DNA of 64,000 nt from the NCBI RefSeq assembly GCF_027409185.1, contig NC_084466.1, forward strand, positions 79,048,501 through 79,112,500, read 5' to 3'. The stretch's first letter is position 1, and every line of letters starts with the position of its first letter. The stretch is from Cynocephalus volans (Eukaryota; Chordata; Mammalia; Dermoptera; Cynocephalidae). The translations under genes were made by a program, and so were the position numbers. The notes below the pieces were generated by a model that searched no databases, had not been told where the DNA came from, and saw only the letters and a program-made list of their open reading frames with translations. Shown here one piece after another: positions 1 through 25,246 of the stretch.

Positions 1-424
1 GAAACTAAGTGACCAACACATACTAAAAGTTATGATTTGAAGCTACTGAGCCTCTTTACTGTTCTTGTTCTTCTTGGTAATGAAGAGTTTTATTTTAGGT
101 AAGGATGTTAATGCGGAATTGTTGCTAAGGTTGATATCAATAAAGATGATGTAATTGTCTTAGCGTACACTTAGGTTTTCTTGCTTAGAAGAAATAGCTT
201 TTTAAGATTATCTTCTATGTAATCATTAAAAGTCAAAAATAGCATTCCATTTGGGTTTTGGAGTTACATTTCTCCTTACTGTCTTGGATTTCATGTTTTT
301 GTAATTTAAACAGAAATCTCGAGCCTGTTCGTCTTAATTAAGTTGTTTGAGTAGCAGTGTTTAAGATTCTAGTTACAAATATGATTGAAAATAACCAGAT
401 TATTTGTTGTTTTAACTAAATTAG
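1..424 (+). other. HSPH1: HSPH1 intron, 3' part
   Basis: AT-rich sequence ending in the acceptor ttaactaaattag directly before the first visible exon. No repeat or RNA gene is recognised in it. The exons for residues 1-220 must lie to the left of the window. Confidence 0.8.
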
Positions 425-14357
<13,933 letters not shown>

Positions 14358-14387
14358 ATAACATTAAATTGGCTTGTTCCTTCAATT

Positions 14388-14393
14388 AATAAA
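14388..14393 (+). terminator. HSPH1: Proximal poly(A) signal AATAAA
   Basis: AATAAA, 31 bases after the HSPH1 stop codon, followed by a T-rich stretch. If used it would give a very short 3' UTR. Use is an inference. Confidence 0.5.
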
Positions 14394-15017
14394 ATATTTT
14401 TGCCATAGTATGTGACTCTATATAACATACTGAGACTAATTTATATTTTCTTTTTTAAGGATGTCTAGAAAATTTGTGTATTATATGGAAAAAGAAAAAT
14501 GCTTAAGTCTGTAGTCTTTATGATCCTAAAAGGGAAAATTGCCTTGGTAACTTTCAGATTCCTGTGGAATTGTGAATTCATACTAAGCTTCTGTGCAGTA
14601 TTACCATTTGCATCACTGAGGATGAAACTGAATTTTGTCTTTTGGAGGAAGAAACCAAACTGTACTGCTTGTTCAAGAGGGCTGTGATTAAATCTTTAAG
14701 CATTTGTTCCCGCCAAGGTAGTTTTCTTGCATTTTGCTCTCTACTTCAGCATGTGTGTGGGTGTGGATGTTTGTAAACAAGACTAAGTCTGATTTCATAA
14801 GGGCTTTCTAAAATCAATTCTGTCCAATATAATATGACTTCTTGCTTTCATATTAAGAATTCAATGAGTAAAACAAAAGCTAGTGAAATGTGTTAGCAGC
14901 ATGCAGAACAAAAACTTTAAGTTGTCTCACTGTACAGTACATTGTCATGTGAAGGTGTGAAATGGAAGTGGTGTCGGTCCTGTTGTAACTGAGGGTGAAA
15001 ACTCTTATGAGCTTTAA

Positions 15018-15023
15018 AATAAA
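15018..15023 (+). terminator. HSPH1: Distal poly(A) signal AATAAA
   Basis: gagctttaAAATAAAgttca holds AATAAA, followed by a GT/T-rich stretch (ttatggtgtcatttc, gttggttttgtc). This is the likely main HSPH1 cleavage signal, with cleavage at about 15040. Confidence 0.8.
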
Positions 15024-15199
15024 GTTCATCTTATGGTGTCATTTCTAAACTGTTGGTTTTGTCACTAATCTAAAAAGGGGATTGGGGGAGAGGATTATGA
15101 ATTATTGTAGCAGAAATGAAGTTACTTAGTGTGAAAATCCAGTTTTCCTTTTTTGCTTCAGTTTATATATGCTCTCTCTTCATGTAGCTTTCTACTGAG

Positions 15200-15570
15200 G
15201 GAAAAATAGTATATGTTTATTATATTAAAACACTTTTAAATAGAAAGTGAATATAATTTAAAATTATACCACCAAGAAAAAAACGTTAACATTTTGTTAC
15301 ATATTCTCCATGACTCTTACCTGTAATGATGGGTGCATCTGTGTGGGTGTAAGTGTATGTGCTACAGTGTTGTGGGCTGTTTTCTAAAACTGTGTACCAG
15401 GGAAACCCATCAGTAAATATAGTGTGGTGTCATTACAGCTTCACAGACATGGTGAGTTCCATTATAAAGACATACATAAATATGTTTTATTTAATCCCAC
15501 TATTGGTAGGTTTAGGTGTTTCTCAAGTTTTTGATATTCTAAATAATGCTGCAGTGAATCTTGTCTATCC
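15200..15570 (-). mobile_element. Old LINE-1 fragment
   Basis: The plus strand reads tattctaaataatgctgcag tgaatcttgtct after a stretch about a changing wall of AT-rich text. This is the reverse complement of an L1M 3' ORF2/UTR segment of the type 'ataaacaatgctgcaatgaa'. Assignment rests on that phrase only. Confidence 0.5.
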
Positions 15571-16112
15571 AGTTATTACTTTCAAAGGACAACATTGGAG
15601 AAGTGTTGGGTTTGGTGGAGAGAAGACGTGTGCTAGAACAAATGACCAGGCTGCCAGCGAGGGCACAACAAGTGATGCTGCCTTCACCAGGGCCAGTTTT
15701 ACCTCATGTGAGGGGATTAGTCTTTTACCTGTAGCCGTCTATTATACTAGCTACTGTTTGGCTACTCTCCTTTCACACAGAGTGACTACTCTTAATAAAC
15801 CTCACTGGTGGCTTTTAATTTTCAAGGTCATACAGGAAGTATCAATTAGGAAAACAAACTCCACTACTCAGGTTACTCAGATTTTAAAGCCCACACTCTG
15901 AACAACCCTAGACTAGCTAATTTGTCATTTTGTATGTCTGTGTTTCAAAACATCTTAAGATTTGCCTTTTTTCATGAATTATGTATTTTGCTTATTTGTA
16001 ATGTTTGAATGTTTATATTTTTAAGGATCTTAATCATTTGTCAGTTATCCAATATTTCCACAGTTTAATTTCTTTTAACTATGTTTTTACCATTTAAAAA
16101 GCATTAAATTTT
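15571..16112. other. Intergenic, nothing recognised
   Basis: This includes part of a 182-codon open frame (15353-15901) with no recognisable domain. Composition is AT-rich and I see no repeat I can name. Confidence 0.6.
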
Positions 16113-16233
16113 CCCCATACCAGTCAGCCACCAAAAGGAGAAGAGGCTAGCTGATTAGCTCAGTTGGTTAGACCACAGCCTTATTTTTAACACGAAGGTT
16201 CAGGTCCCTGTCCCAGCCAGCCACCCAAAATTA
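16113..16233 (+). mobile_element. 5'-truncated dimeric tRNA-Ile SINE
   Basis: The first unit is cut to its 3' end (CCCCATACCAGTCAGCCACC then AAAA). A second, complete unit follows: GCTGATTAGCTCAGTTGGTT (A box), then GAAGGTTCAGGTCCCTGTCC (B box) and CAGCCAGCCACCCAAAA. Flanks aaagcattaaatttt (16098-16112) and aaagccttaagtttt (16234-16248) match at 13 of 15 bases, a likely target-site duplication. The unit is close to tRNA-Ile. Confidence 0.75.
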
Positions 16234-16248
16234 AAAGCCTTAAGTTTT

Positions 16249-17335
16249 TATGTAATCTCTTATATGGTTTTCCTTATGTTCTTTTCTTTTATTTTTTAAT
16301 GCACCCTAATGTGTACTCCATAGGTATTTATTTACCCATTGAGAGGTGGAGATAGGTTAGTGTTCTATGTACAACTGAGAAGCTCGTAAGAATAAATGAA
16401 AGATTTGTTTAAAAATATGAACAGGAAAATATTTTCCTCTCAAAATAAAACCTGATCATAATGGAGGAAGCATCAGTCTTGCCTAAATCAGTCTTTTTAT
16501 TAAAAGCTAGAAATTTTCTTTAGCATAACTTTTCTGTAAAGATGAATCAGTATTTTAAAAAATAGTTCAACTGGCTATGTTGAGTCATGCTAGTAACAAT
16601 GAACAGAATTGAACTTTGAGTCTAACTCATCGTGAACATTGGTTATGTCCAAGCAATGATTAAATTGCTTTCTTGGACAAAATCCCCAATGTTTACTTGA
16701 TTTTTATTGTCCTTGATTTTCATCACAAATAACTGTGTCGTGTATAATTAGTTCGTCTAGTGTAACGTGCCTCTCTACAAAACAGCCTGTCAGAAGTTAC
16801 TTTCTGAAAGGCCAAAAAACTTCAGTTGTGATGAATGACTTGCAACATTCACAATATTTTTTTGTGCATCATTACCACTTATCAATTACTTTCAGACTTT
16901 TATCTCGCCTGTGGTCTGTGATTGCTATGGAGGAATATCTCTGTCACATGTAATCATGGTGTAAAACAATCATGCTTTTCTGGGGAGACCGAGTCTTCAA
17001 GACTATTTGAAGAGAGAGGTTCTTTCTCAAAGTACTGAGTAATTATGCTCTCCTAGTGAGCAAGATGATAAGAAAAGTTCCCCTATCTGTTCTGGCCTGT
17101 GTGCTATGGTTTTCTCCTAGTGGTCTATCTCTGCCAGCCTTGAGGACTTCCTAAAAGACCACCAGTCAAAACTAGTTATTCTTGGGTCTGTGTTAGCATG
17201 TTGTTTGTAAATAACATAGCCATGTGTGATGTATTGAAAGGTCTAGGATAATTAGCTTTTCCAGTCACTAGGGGTTTCATTTCCTCAGAATTGTAGTATA
17301 CTATGGGCTCTTAACAGTTCTTTTCTGCTTAAGGG
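16249..17335. other. Intergenic, nothing recognised
   Basis: AT-rich sequence without an open frame or repeat that I can assign. Confidence 0.6.
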
Positions 17336-17480
17336 CAGGTGGCAGTATGGTTTAAAGGAAAGAGCACCTTTTGAGTAGGAAGAGATTTAGATTCACATCC
17401 CACGGTCCAAACCATGCTACCCCTCAAGCACTGTGGTTTGTAGGCCCATCATTTCTCTGAATCCCCATTTCCTCATCCAA
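17336..17480 (+). mobile_element. MIR SINE
   Basis: Phrases ggtggcagtatggtttaaag, aagagatttagattcacatc and atccccatttcctcatccaa follow the MIR consensus order. It is diverged. Confidence 0.6.
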
Positions 17481-17530
17481 ACCTACATAACCTCAGCTGG
17501 ACCAGTCTGACATTGTGGACTCCTCTAGGG

Positions 17531-17728
17531 CAGGGTTTCTCCATTGTGGCACTGTTGACATTTAGGACTGGATAATTCATTGTTGGGATGGCTGTCCTAT
17601 GCTTTTAGGATGTTTAACAACATCTCTGGCCTCTACCCATCAGATGCCAGTTGTACCCCTCACCCTGGTTGTACCCCTCACCTTGTATGTGACAACCAAA
17701 AGTGTCCTCTGTCCCTTGAGAACCACTG
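17531..17728 (-). mobile_element. MER5A (hAT-Charlie) DNA transposon
   Basis: It starts cagggtttctccattgtggc and ends tgagaaccactg, the terminal inverted repeats of MER5A reversed. The core about aacatctctggcctctaccc is typical. Internally an 18-base unit (gttgtacccctcacc) is doubled. The 8 flanking bases on each side do not match. Confidence 0.9.
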
Positions 17729-17784
17729 AACTTCAAAACAATATACAAACAGAAGGGAGTGAATTAGTCCTTACTGAATGCCTC

Positions 17785-17950
17785 CCGGTGATCTGGCACT
17801 GTGCTAGGTGCCCTTACTCAGGCCTCACACTAATCCTCTCAGTATTATTTTCCCAATATTACAGGTGACAAAATGGGGTGAAAGACACAGTCTGACCAAG
17901 TTAAAAGGTCAATCAAAACTTAGATCTGACTGACTCCAAAGCCCATGTTC
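17785..17950 (-). mobile_element. MIR or L2 remnant
   Basis: The plus strand reads tctggcactgtgctaggtgc, then ttcccaatattacaggtgac and aacttagatctgactgactc, the reversed MIR-type order. The family call is approximate. Confidence 0.5.
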
Positions 17951-18414
17951 TCTGTCTGGTGGTAGAGTGATAAAAAATTGGCATGCGCTTACCCAGGTTC
18001 AAAGTTGACCAGCAGTGACAAAATGCACTGAAAACTTCACGGAAGGACTCAAAATCTGTTCTCTGAAATTATCCATAAAATTCAACTGTGCTAACATTTG
18101 CTGTTTTTTCACCAGGCTGTATATGATTTTCTAAACCCATGCTTATATGAAACACTATTTTTTTTTTTAACCAAGCACATTATTAGTCCAGTGTTTTTTA
18201 AACCTGGTTAGAAACCACTACTTTTCTCTTAAAAAAAGGAAAGAAAAAAAAAAAAAAGAATGAATGCTTTTATTTGTTAGACATAAATGTATGTCTAGGT
18301 TTACTGAAAGTTGTGTCCAAAAATGTTTGAGAGATACTGGCTTAGACAATTGTAATTGTTCATTTAAAAAACAAAAAGAGCTTGTCTTTACATTGAGCAT
18401 TGGACTGGAAACTG
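17951..18414. other. Intergenic, nothing recognised
   Basis: Contains an A-rich run (18233-18258). No gene or nameable repeat is seen. Confidence 0.6.
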
Positions 18415-18570
18415 ATTTCTCAACAATGGCTATATATTAGAACTTTTAGGGGCTAATTTTTAAAAGACCCACTGTCAGGTATTCTGATTTAATTGGTCTG
18501 GGATGGGACCTAGGTATCAGGATTTTAAAAGCTCCTCAGTTAAGTCTAATGTACAAACTCAAGAACCACA
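18415..18570 (+). mobile_element. hAT-Charlie-type nonautonomous element
   Basis: The phrases ttctgatttaattggtctgg, gatgggacctaggtatcagg and the end caagaaccaca match a common mammalian hAT-type nonautonomous repeat. I cannot name the exact family. Confidence 0.5.
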
Positions 18571-19184
18571 GGGCTGACTATATGTGGGGTGTCCTGTGTA
18601 ATAACTTTGATAGCTCTGAGAATCTGAGGTTTATTTTTCTGAGCACTGGTGATCTATTCTGTAGATAGCTGGATGATATCCTCATCCGTTTTCACTTTTT
18701 TCTATGCTTACCCTTTCCTCATTGGCTATAGATGTTCAAGTCTCACTTATAGTTACTCAACTTGCTTATACCTCTCCTTTTACTTCTCACTAAAGGAATT
18801 TTGGGAATGATGCTGCAGAATGGCTGCTGTACCTTTCCGTAGGTCTGTGTACTTTGTTTTACTGGCTTCTGCATTCATCACTGAATGATCGAGTCCTATT
18901 GAGAATTATCCCCATGCAGGCAATTGGATGGTGGCAGAGTCTCTCACTGTAGTGCCCTGCTGGACTGGTGCTTTTTTAGGGGAGTCTTCCCACCACCTCT
19001 CCCCATCCAACATCCTCCACACGGACACATACAGCATCCCAGAGGTTTCCTACCAATGTGCTCCTTTTGGTTGCTTTTGCCTTTTATTACTAATAAAACA
19101 GTAAAAATACAGAGAATCGGGAAACATACCCAGTACTTGCCCAGCTAGTAGCGAGGGAGTATTGGATAGTAAATTAAGTGCTTG
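18571..19184. other. Intergenic, nothing recognised
   Basis: No gene or nameable repeat is seen. Confidence 0.6.
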
Positions 19185-19330
19185 CATGACTTTTAAGCTC
19201 AAACATACTTGGGTTTATATTCTGGCTCTGCTTTTCACAATCTGCATAGCTTTGGTGTTAACTCCTCCCACCTGGTTTCCTCTGCAAAATCAGATACTGC
19301 CTCCACAAGGTGGCTGTTAAAGATTAAAGG
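19185..19330 (+). mobile_element. MIR SINE
   Basis: ttgggtttatattctggctc followed by tgcttttcacaatctgcata, then tgttaaagattaaaggaatt: the MIR tRNA-like part, core and tail. It is diverged. Confidence 0.6.
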
Positions 19331-19670
19331 AATTTATGCACATTGTTTAGTGATATTGGCACAGATTGGGCACCCATGAAGTTTCACTATCATGACTGGA
19401 GAGCTGGTCCCTTGTCCCTCTCCTTTTTGGTAGCTTTCTTCTCCAGTGTCAGTGTTTACTTTTTTCAATCACGACTGCACACAACAATCAGAGTGATATT
19501 TTTTATTTCTCCTCTTTCTGTGTAAGTGTGGTTTTAAATTGACATGGCCAGGCAGTCAGAGCATGCCTTAATTCCTGCGTGGTCAACCAACCAGCTGCTG
19601 TGGGTTTAATGGAAACACAGTCTATTATTGCTGGGTGCCCAGGGTTGGTTACCTCTTTGCTGCCCACTAT
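19331..19670. other. Intergenic, nothing recognised
   Basis: Unique-looking sequence up to the 49-bp repeat copy at 19671. No gene is seen. Confidence 0.6.
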
Positions 19671-19719
19671 AGAAGATGGTTCTATAATAGTCAAATAATT
19701 CTCATTGGACAGTACTTGT
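19671..19719 (+). repeat. 49-bp repeat, copy A
   Basis: Begins agaagatggttctataatag. A second copy at 26198-26246 matches 43 of 49 bases, and all six differences are transitions. The pair flanks the L1 at 20-25.7 kb. Confidence 0.7.
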
Positions 19720-19730
19720 TAGAATGTTGA

Positions 19731-19880
19731 GGGCCGAGCCTGTGGCGCACTCAGGAGAGTGCGGCGCTGGGAGCGCGGCGACGCTCCCACCGCGGGTTCG
19801 GATCCTATATAGGAATGGCCGGTGCACTCACTGGCTGAGTGCCGGTCACGAAAAAGACAAAAAAAAAAAAAAAAAAAAAA
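19731..19880 (+). mobile_element. GC-rich tRNA-derived SINE with A tail
   Basis: GGGCCGAGCCTGTGGCGCAC is followed by AGTGCGGCGCTGGGAGCGCG, a B-box-like GCGGGTTCGGATCC, then AGGAATGGCCGGTGCACTCA and a 20-base A tail. Flanking aatgttga (19723-19730 and 19879-19886) is the likely target-site duplication. The nearly intact body and long tail suggest a young insertion. Confidence 0.88.
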
Positions 19881-19886
19881 TGTTGA

Positions 19887-20038
19887 AACAGTCTGAAAGT
19901 TGGGGGGTTCCAACAACGTCTCTGGAGAATAACGATCTTACAGTCCATAAGCAAAGGACAATATTTTCCCAGTCCTGAAGATGTATCTACTATGAGGATT
20001 TGCGAGTTATTTGGTTTACTAATACAAGAAAATCCCTC
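19887..20038. other. Short spacer with L1 target-site duplication
   Basis: Holds aagaaaatccctc at 20026-20038, the left copy of the candidate target-site duplication of the L1 that follows (right copy 25706-25718, 12 of 13 bases). Confidence 0.55.
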
Positions 20039-20236
20039 TGGGTCTTTCACCTGGGTCCTCTTCCATGTCCGAGGACCCAGGTGAAAGCCCTGGGCAGCCT
20101 GCCCACCATCTGCACAGAAGGCAAGAGAGCCTCCTGTGACTGAGGACCCAGGCAAAAGCCCCAGACAACCCTCCCACCACCCACACAGAAAGCAAGAAAG
20201 CACAGCCAATACTGCTTCTGCATAGGTGGTCCACCA

Positions 20237-20300
20237 CAGCCACTGCCACAACTACTGCCACTGCCACAACTACTGCCACTGCCACAACTACTGCCACTGC
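20237..20300 (+). repeat. 18-bp tandem repeat in L1 5' UTR
   Basis: The unit ccactgccacaactactg is repeated about 3.5 times with no change. It lies in the 5' region of the L1. Confidence 0.85.
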
Positions 20301-20592
20301 AAGGACAGCTCACCACCACAGTAGCAGCCAGGACCACCTGCAGGCAGTCCATCATACACTCAACTTCACTGACATAAGGAGAGTCACCAGCAGAGCCCGC
20401 AAATGGAGGAGGAAGTCTTTCTCCTCAAAGCCCTCTCCAGAGTAATAGAAGAAACAGCTGCTCTACCAGATGACCGGACATCAATGCAGAGATGTTAGAA
20501 ATATGAATAAAGAAGAAAACATGACACCAGCAAAGGAATACAGCAATTCTCAAGTGCCAGGCCTCATACAGCAGGCCTTGAAATTATTGAAA

Positions 20593-21510
20593 AAGTATTC
20601 TGAGCAATGATCTTAAGAAAACTCAAAGAGATAAGAGAAGATTCAAGTAGAGGATACAATGAAATGAGAAAAAATATTCAGGATATGAAGGAGGAATTTT
20701 ACAAAGAAATTAATGCCTTAAAAAAGAACGTAGCAGAACTTCTGGAATTGAAGGATTCATTCAGTGAAATAAAAAATAAAACAGAGCTTAAGCATCAGGT
20801 TAGAGCAAGCAGAAGAATTTCAGATCTTGAAGACAGTCTTTTCAAAATAACCAAGCAGACAAAAATAAAGGAGAAAAGAATTCTTAAAAATGAAGAAAAT
20901 CTAAGAGAGCTAGCAGACAACCTGAAGCACACAAACATGGGTATTTCAGAAGGAGAGGAGAAAGGAAAAGGCACTGAAAACCTATTCAATGAAATAATAA
21001 TGGAAAACTTCCCAAGTATAGGTAGAGACATGGACTTTCAGATTCAGGGAGCTCAAAGATCTCCAAAAGATTCAATCCAAAAAGATCTTCTCCAGACTTA
21101 TAGTCAAACTGGCAAAGGTCAAAGACAAAGAGAATTCTAAAAGCAGCAGGAGAAAAGTGTCAAGTTACCTGTTAGGGAGCCCATATCAGACTAACAGCAG
21201 ACTTCTTAACTGAAACTCTACAGGCCAGAAGAGAATGGGATAATAAATTAAAAATACTAAAAAAAAAAAAAAAAAAAAAAAAAAATTGCCAGCCAAGGAT
21301 ACTATAGCCAGCAAGGTTATCCTTCAGAAATGAAGGAGAAATAGTGTATTTCCCAGACAAACGAGAACTGTTGGAGTTCACCACATAACCAACCCTGCAA
21401 GAAATTCTCAAGGGAGTCCTGCATCTAGAATCTGAAAAACAGTAATCAGTATCTTGAATACACAAGACAGAACAAAACCCACTGGTAAAACACAAATGCA
21501 AATGAGAAAA
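20593..21510 (+). pseudogene. L1 ORF1 (RNA-binding chaperone), broken
   Basis: The open part 20607-21140 codes for a Lys/Glu-rich coiled coil (IKEKRILKNEENLRELADNL) and the ENFPSIGRDMDFQIQGA RRM segment. The frame is then lost. Homology continues with the phrases actctacaggccagaagaga and gccagccaaggatactatag, but across stops and an internal A27 run (21259-21285). ORF1 proteins bind L1 RNA; this copy is not functional. Confidence 0.8.
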
Positions 21511-21639
21511 AGAAACTAAATCTTAGCACCTCAAAAACATGAACAGTGAAGATGAATAATAAAAGGGGAAGAAAGGAACAAAAGATATTTAAGACATCTA
21601 GACAAAAAGCAATAAAATGCTAGGAATGAGATAAAACCA

Positions 21640-24600
21640 TTTAATAACTGCCGTAAATGTAAATGGATTAAAGTCCCCATTCAAAAGACACTGACCTGAT
21701 TAAAAAGCTAGATCCAACTATATGCTGTCTTCAAGAGACTCACCTCACTGCAAAAACACACACAGACCAAAAGTGAAAGGATGGAAAAAGATATACCACA
21801 TAAATGGAAACCAAAACTGAGCAGGAGTAGCTATTCTTATATCAGATAAAATAGACTTTAAACCAAAAAACCATAAAAAGAGACAAAAAAAAAAAAATCC
21901 CACTATATAATGATAAAAGGATCTATCCAGCAAGAAGACATAGCAATCATAAATATGTATGCACCCAACACCAGAGCACACATATATATAAAACAAACAT
22001 TATTAGATCTAAAGAGATAGACTCCAACATAATAATAGTTGGGGACCTGAACACCCTTCTCTCCACATTGGACAGACCATCTAGGCAACAAATCAACAGA
22101 GAAACACAGGATTTAAACTACACCTTTGACCAATTGGACCTGGCAGATATCTACAGGACATTTCATCGAACAACTACAGAATATAAATTCTTCTCATCAG
22201 CACATGGACATTCTCCAGGATAGACCACATATTAGGTCACACAACAAGTCTCAGAAAATTTTAAAAATCAAAGAAAAGTATCTTTTCAGACTACAAGGGA
22301 CTAAAACTGGAAATCAGTAACAAAAAACTCTGGAAACTATATAAGTACATGGAAATTAGACAATAGCCTCCTGAATTACCTATGGGCCATAGAAGAAATT
22401 AAAAAGAAATCAAAAAAAATTCTTGAAACTAATGAAAATAAAGACACATCATACCAAAACTTGTGGGAAACTGCAAAAGCAGTACTAAGAAGGAAGTTTA
22501 CTGCAATAAACACATACATCAAAAGAATAGAAAGACTTCAAATAAAAAACCTAATGTTACACCTAAAAGAACTAGAAAAACAGGAACAATCCAATCCTGA
22601 GAAGTAGTAGACAGAAAGAAATAATTAAGATCAGAACAGAACTAAATGAAATAGAGACCCCAAAATGATACTAAACATCGATGAAATAAAAACTTGGTTT
22701 TTTGAGAAGATAAATAAAATAGACAAACCATTAGTTAGGTTAACAAAAAAAAAATAAATAAATAAATAAAATAAAAAGAATGGAGAAGACCCAAATAACA
22801 AAAATCAGAAATGAGAAAGGAGACAAAACATATCACAGAAATACAAAGAATCATTACAGACTATTATAAACAATTATATGCCAATAAATATGAAAACCTG
22901 GAGGAAATGGATAAATTTCTGGACACATACATACTACCAAGACTGAACCAAGAAGAAATAGAAAACCTGAACAGGCTAATAACAAGCAACGAGATTGATG
23001 CAGTAATCAGCAGTCTCCCAACAAAGAAAAGCCCAGGACTGGATGGCTTTACTGCTGAATTCTATCACATCTTTAAAGAAGAACTAATGCCAATTCTCTT
23101 CAAACTATTCCAAAAAATTGAAACAGAGGCCACTGTCCCAAACTCATTCTAAGAGGCCAACATTACCCAGATACCAAAACCAAAGACACAATATAAAAGG
23201 AAAACTACAGGCCAATATCTCTGATGAACACAGATGCAAAAATCCTCAACAAAATATTAGCAATCAGAAAGCAGCAACACATCAAAAAAATTACACACCA
23301 TGATCAAGTGGGATTCATTCCAGGCATGTAAGGATGGTTCAACTTATCCAAGTCAATAAATGTGATACATCGCATCAACAAGATCAAGGACAAAAACCAT
23401 GTGGTTATCTCAATAGATTCAGAAAAAGCATTTGACAAAATTCAACATCATTTCATGATAAAGACTCTCAGAAAATTAGGCATAGAAGGACAGTATCTCA
23501 ACACAGTAAAAGCCACATACAACAAACCCACCACCAGTATCATCCCTTATGAACAGGGAGATGACAAGGATGCCCAGTCCTACCACTCTTATTTAACAGT
23601 GTTGGGATACTAGCCAGAGAAATCAGGCAAGAGAAAGAAAGAAAAGTCATCCAGATTGGAAAAGTCAAAGTCAAACTGTCCCTGTGCAGATGACATGATC
23701 CTATATATAGAAAAACCTAAAGACTCTTCCAAAAAACTCTTAGAGCTGATAAACAATTTCAGTAATGTTGCAGGATACAAAATCAACATGCAAAAATCAG
23801 TATCATTTTTATACTCTGATAACGAACTAGCAGCAAAAGAAATCAAGAAAGCAAGCCCATTTATAATAGTTACCAAAAAAATAAAATACCTGGGAATAAA
23901 TTTAACCAAGGAGGTGAAAGATCTCTACAACAAGAACTAAAAAACACTACTGAAAGAAATTAAAGAGAACACAAAAAGGTGGAAAGACTTTCCGTGCTCT
24001 TGAATTGGAAGAATTAATATTGTGAAAATGTCCACACTACCCAAAGCTATCTACAGATTCAATGCAATCCCCATCAAAATATCAATATTCTTCACTGAAA
24101 TAGAAAAAATAATCCTAACATTAATATAGAACAAAAGACCGTGAATAGCCAAAGCAATCCTGAGCAAATAAACAAATAAATAAAGCCAGAGGCATAACAT
24201 TACCTGACTTCAAATTATACTACAAAGGTATAGTAGCCAAAACAGCATGGTATTGGCATAAAAACACACTCAGACCAATGGAACACAGTAGAGATCTCAT
24301 AAATTAACCCACATGCCTACAGCCAACTGATCTCTTACAAAGGTAACCTGAATATACATTGGAGAAAAGACTCCCTCTTCAATAAATGGTGCTGGGAAAA
24401 CTGGACATCCATATGCAGAAGAATGAAACTGGACCTGTACCCAAATCAACTCAAAATGGATTAAAGATTTAAGTATAAGAACTGAAACCATAAAAGTACT
24501 AAAACATAGGGGAAACACTCAAGGAAGTAGGACTGGGGAAAGACTTTATGAACAAGATCCCAAAACCACAAGCAACAAAAGAAAAAATAAACAAATGTGA

Positions 24601-25246
24601 TTATATCAAACTAAAAATCTTCTGCACAGCAAAGGAAACAATTAGCAGAGTGGAAAGAAAACCTACAGAAGAGGAGAAAATATTTTCAAACTACATATCT
24701 GACAAGGGATTAATATCCAGAATATACAAAGAATTCAAAGAACTTCACAGTAGAAAACAAATAATCCAATTAAAAATTGGGTAAAGGAGCTGAATAGACA
24801 TTTTTCAAATGAAAACATACAAATGGCCAACAGGTACATGGAAAAATGTTCAACATCATTCACTAATCATTAGAGAAATGTAAATCAAAACCACATTGAG
24901 ATACCATCTCACCCCAGTTAGGATGGCTAATAGCCAAAAGACTGCGAATGATAAATTCTGGCAAGGATGTGGAGAAAGGAGAACACTTCTACACTGTGGG
25001 ACTGTAAATTAGTGCAGCCATTATGGAAAACAGTATGGAGGTTTCTCAGAAAACTACAGATAGAACTACCACATGATCCATTAATCCCACTTCTGGGTAC
25101 ATACCCAAAAGAATGGAAGTCATCATATCAAAGGGATACCTGCATTCCCATGTTCATCATAGCTCTAGTTACAATAGCCAAGATATGGAACCAACCTAAA
25201 TGCCCATTGATAGATGACTGGATAAGGAAAAAGTGTTATATATAAA
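21640..25246 (+). pseudogene. L1 ORF2 (endonuclease/reverse transcriptase), broken
   Basis: Endonuclease-like text runs through 21640-22330 in shifting frames. Reverse-transcriptase pieces are open at 22811-23152 ([20 protein letters not shown]), 23362-23613 ([19 protein letters not shown]) and 23656-23940 ([15 protein letters not shown], the F/YADD catalytic box with Cys at the first position). The C-terminal Cys-rich part is at 24967-25245 ([19 protein letters not shown]). At least five frame breaks separate them. Confidence 0.88.

Larger units (their letters stand above)
14358..15045 (+). other. HSPH1: HSPH1 3' untranslated region
   Basis: About 690 bases from the stop to just past the second poly(A) signal. 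The end is inferred from the AATAAA at 15018 plus the usual spacing. No repeat is seen in it, which agrees with a real UTR. A short alternative end could follow the signal at 14388. Confidence 0.8.

Noticed and set aside
15353..15901. 182-codon plus-strand open frame just after HSPH1
   Set aside because: It overlaps an old L1 fragment, has no domain, and starts inside repeat sequence; chance is more likely.
16146..16230. Possible functional tRNA-Ile gene
   Set aside because: The A and B boxes are SINE parts with changed stems, an A-rich tail and flanking duplications.
20019..20355. Minus-strand frames rich in Val-Ala or Gly-Ser
   Set aside because: They read the 18-bp tandem repeat in the L1 5' UTR backwards.
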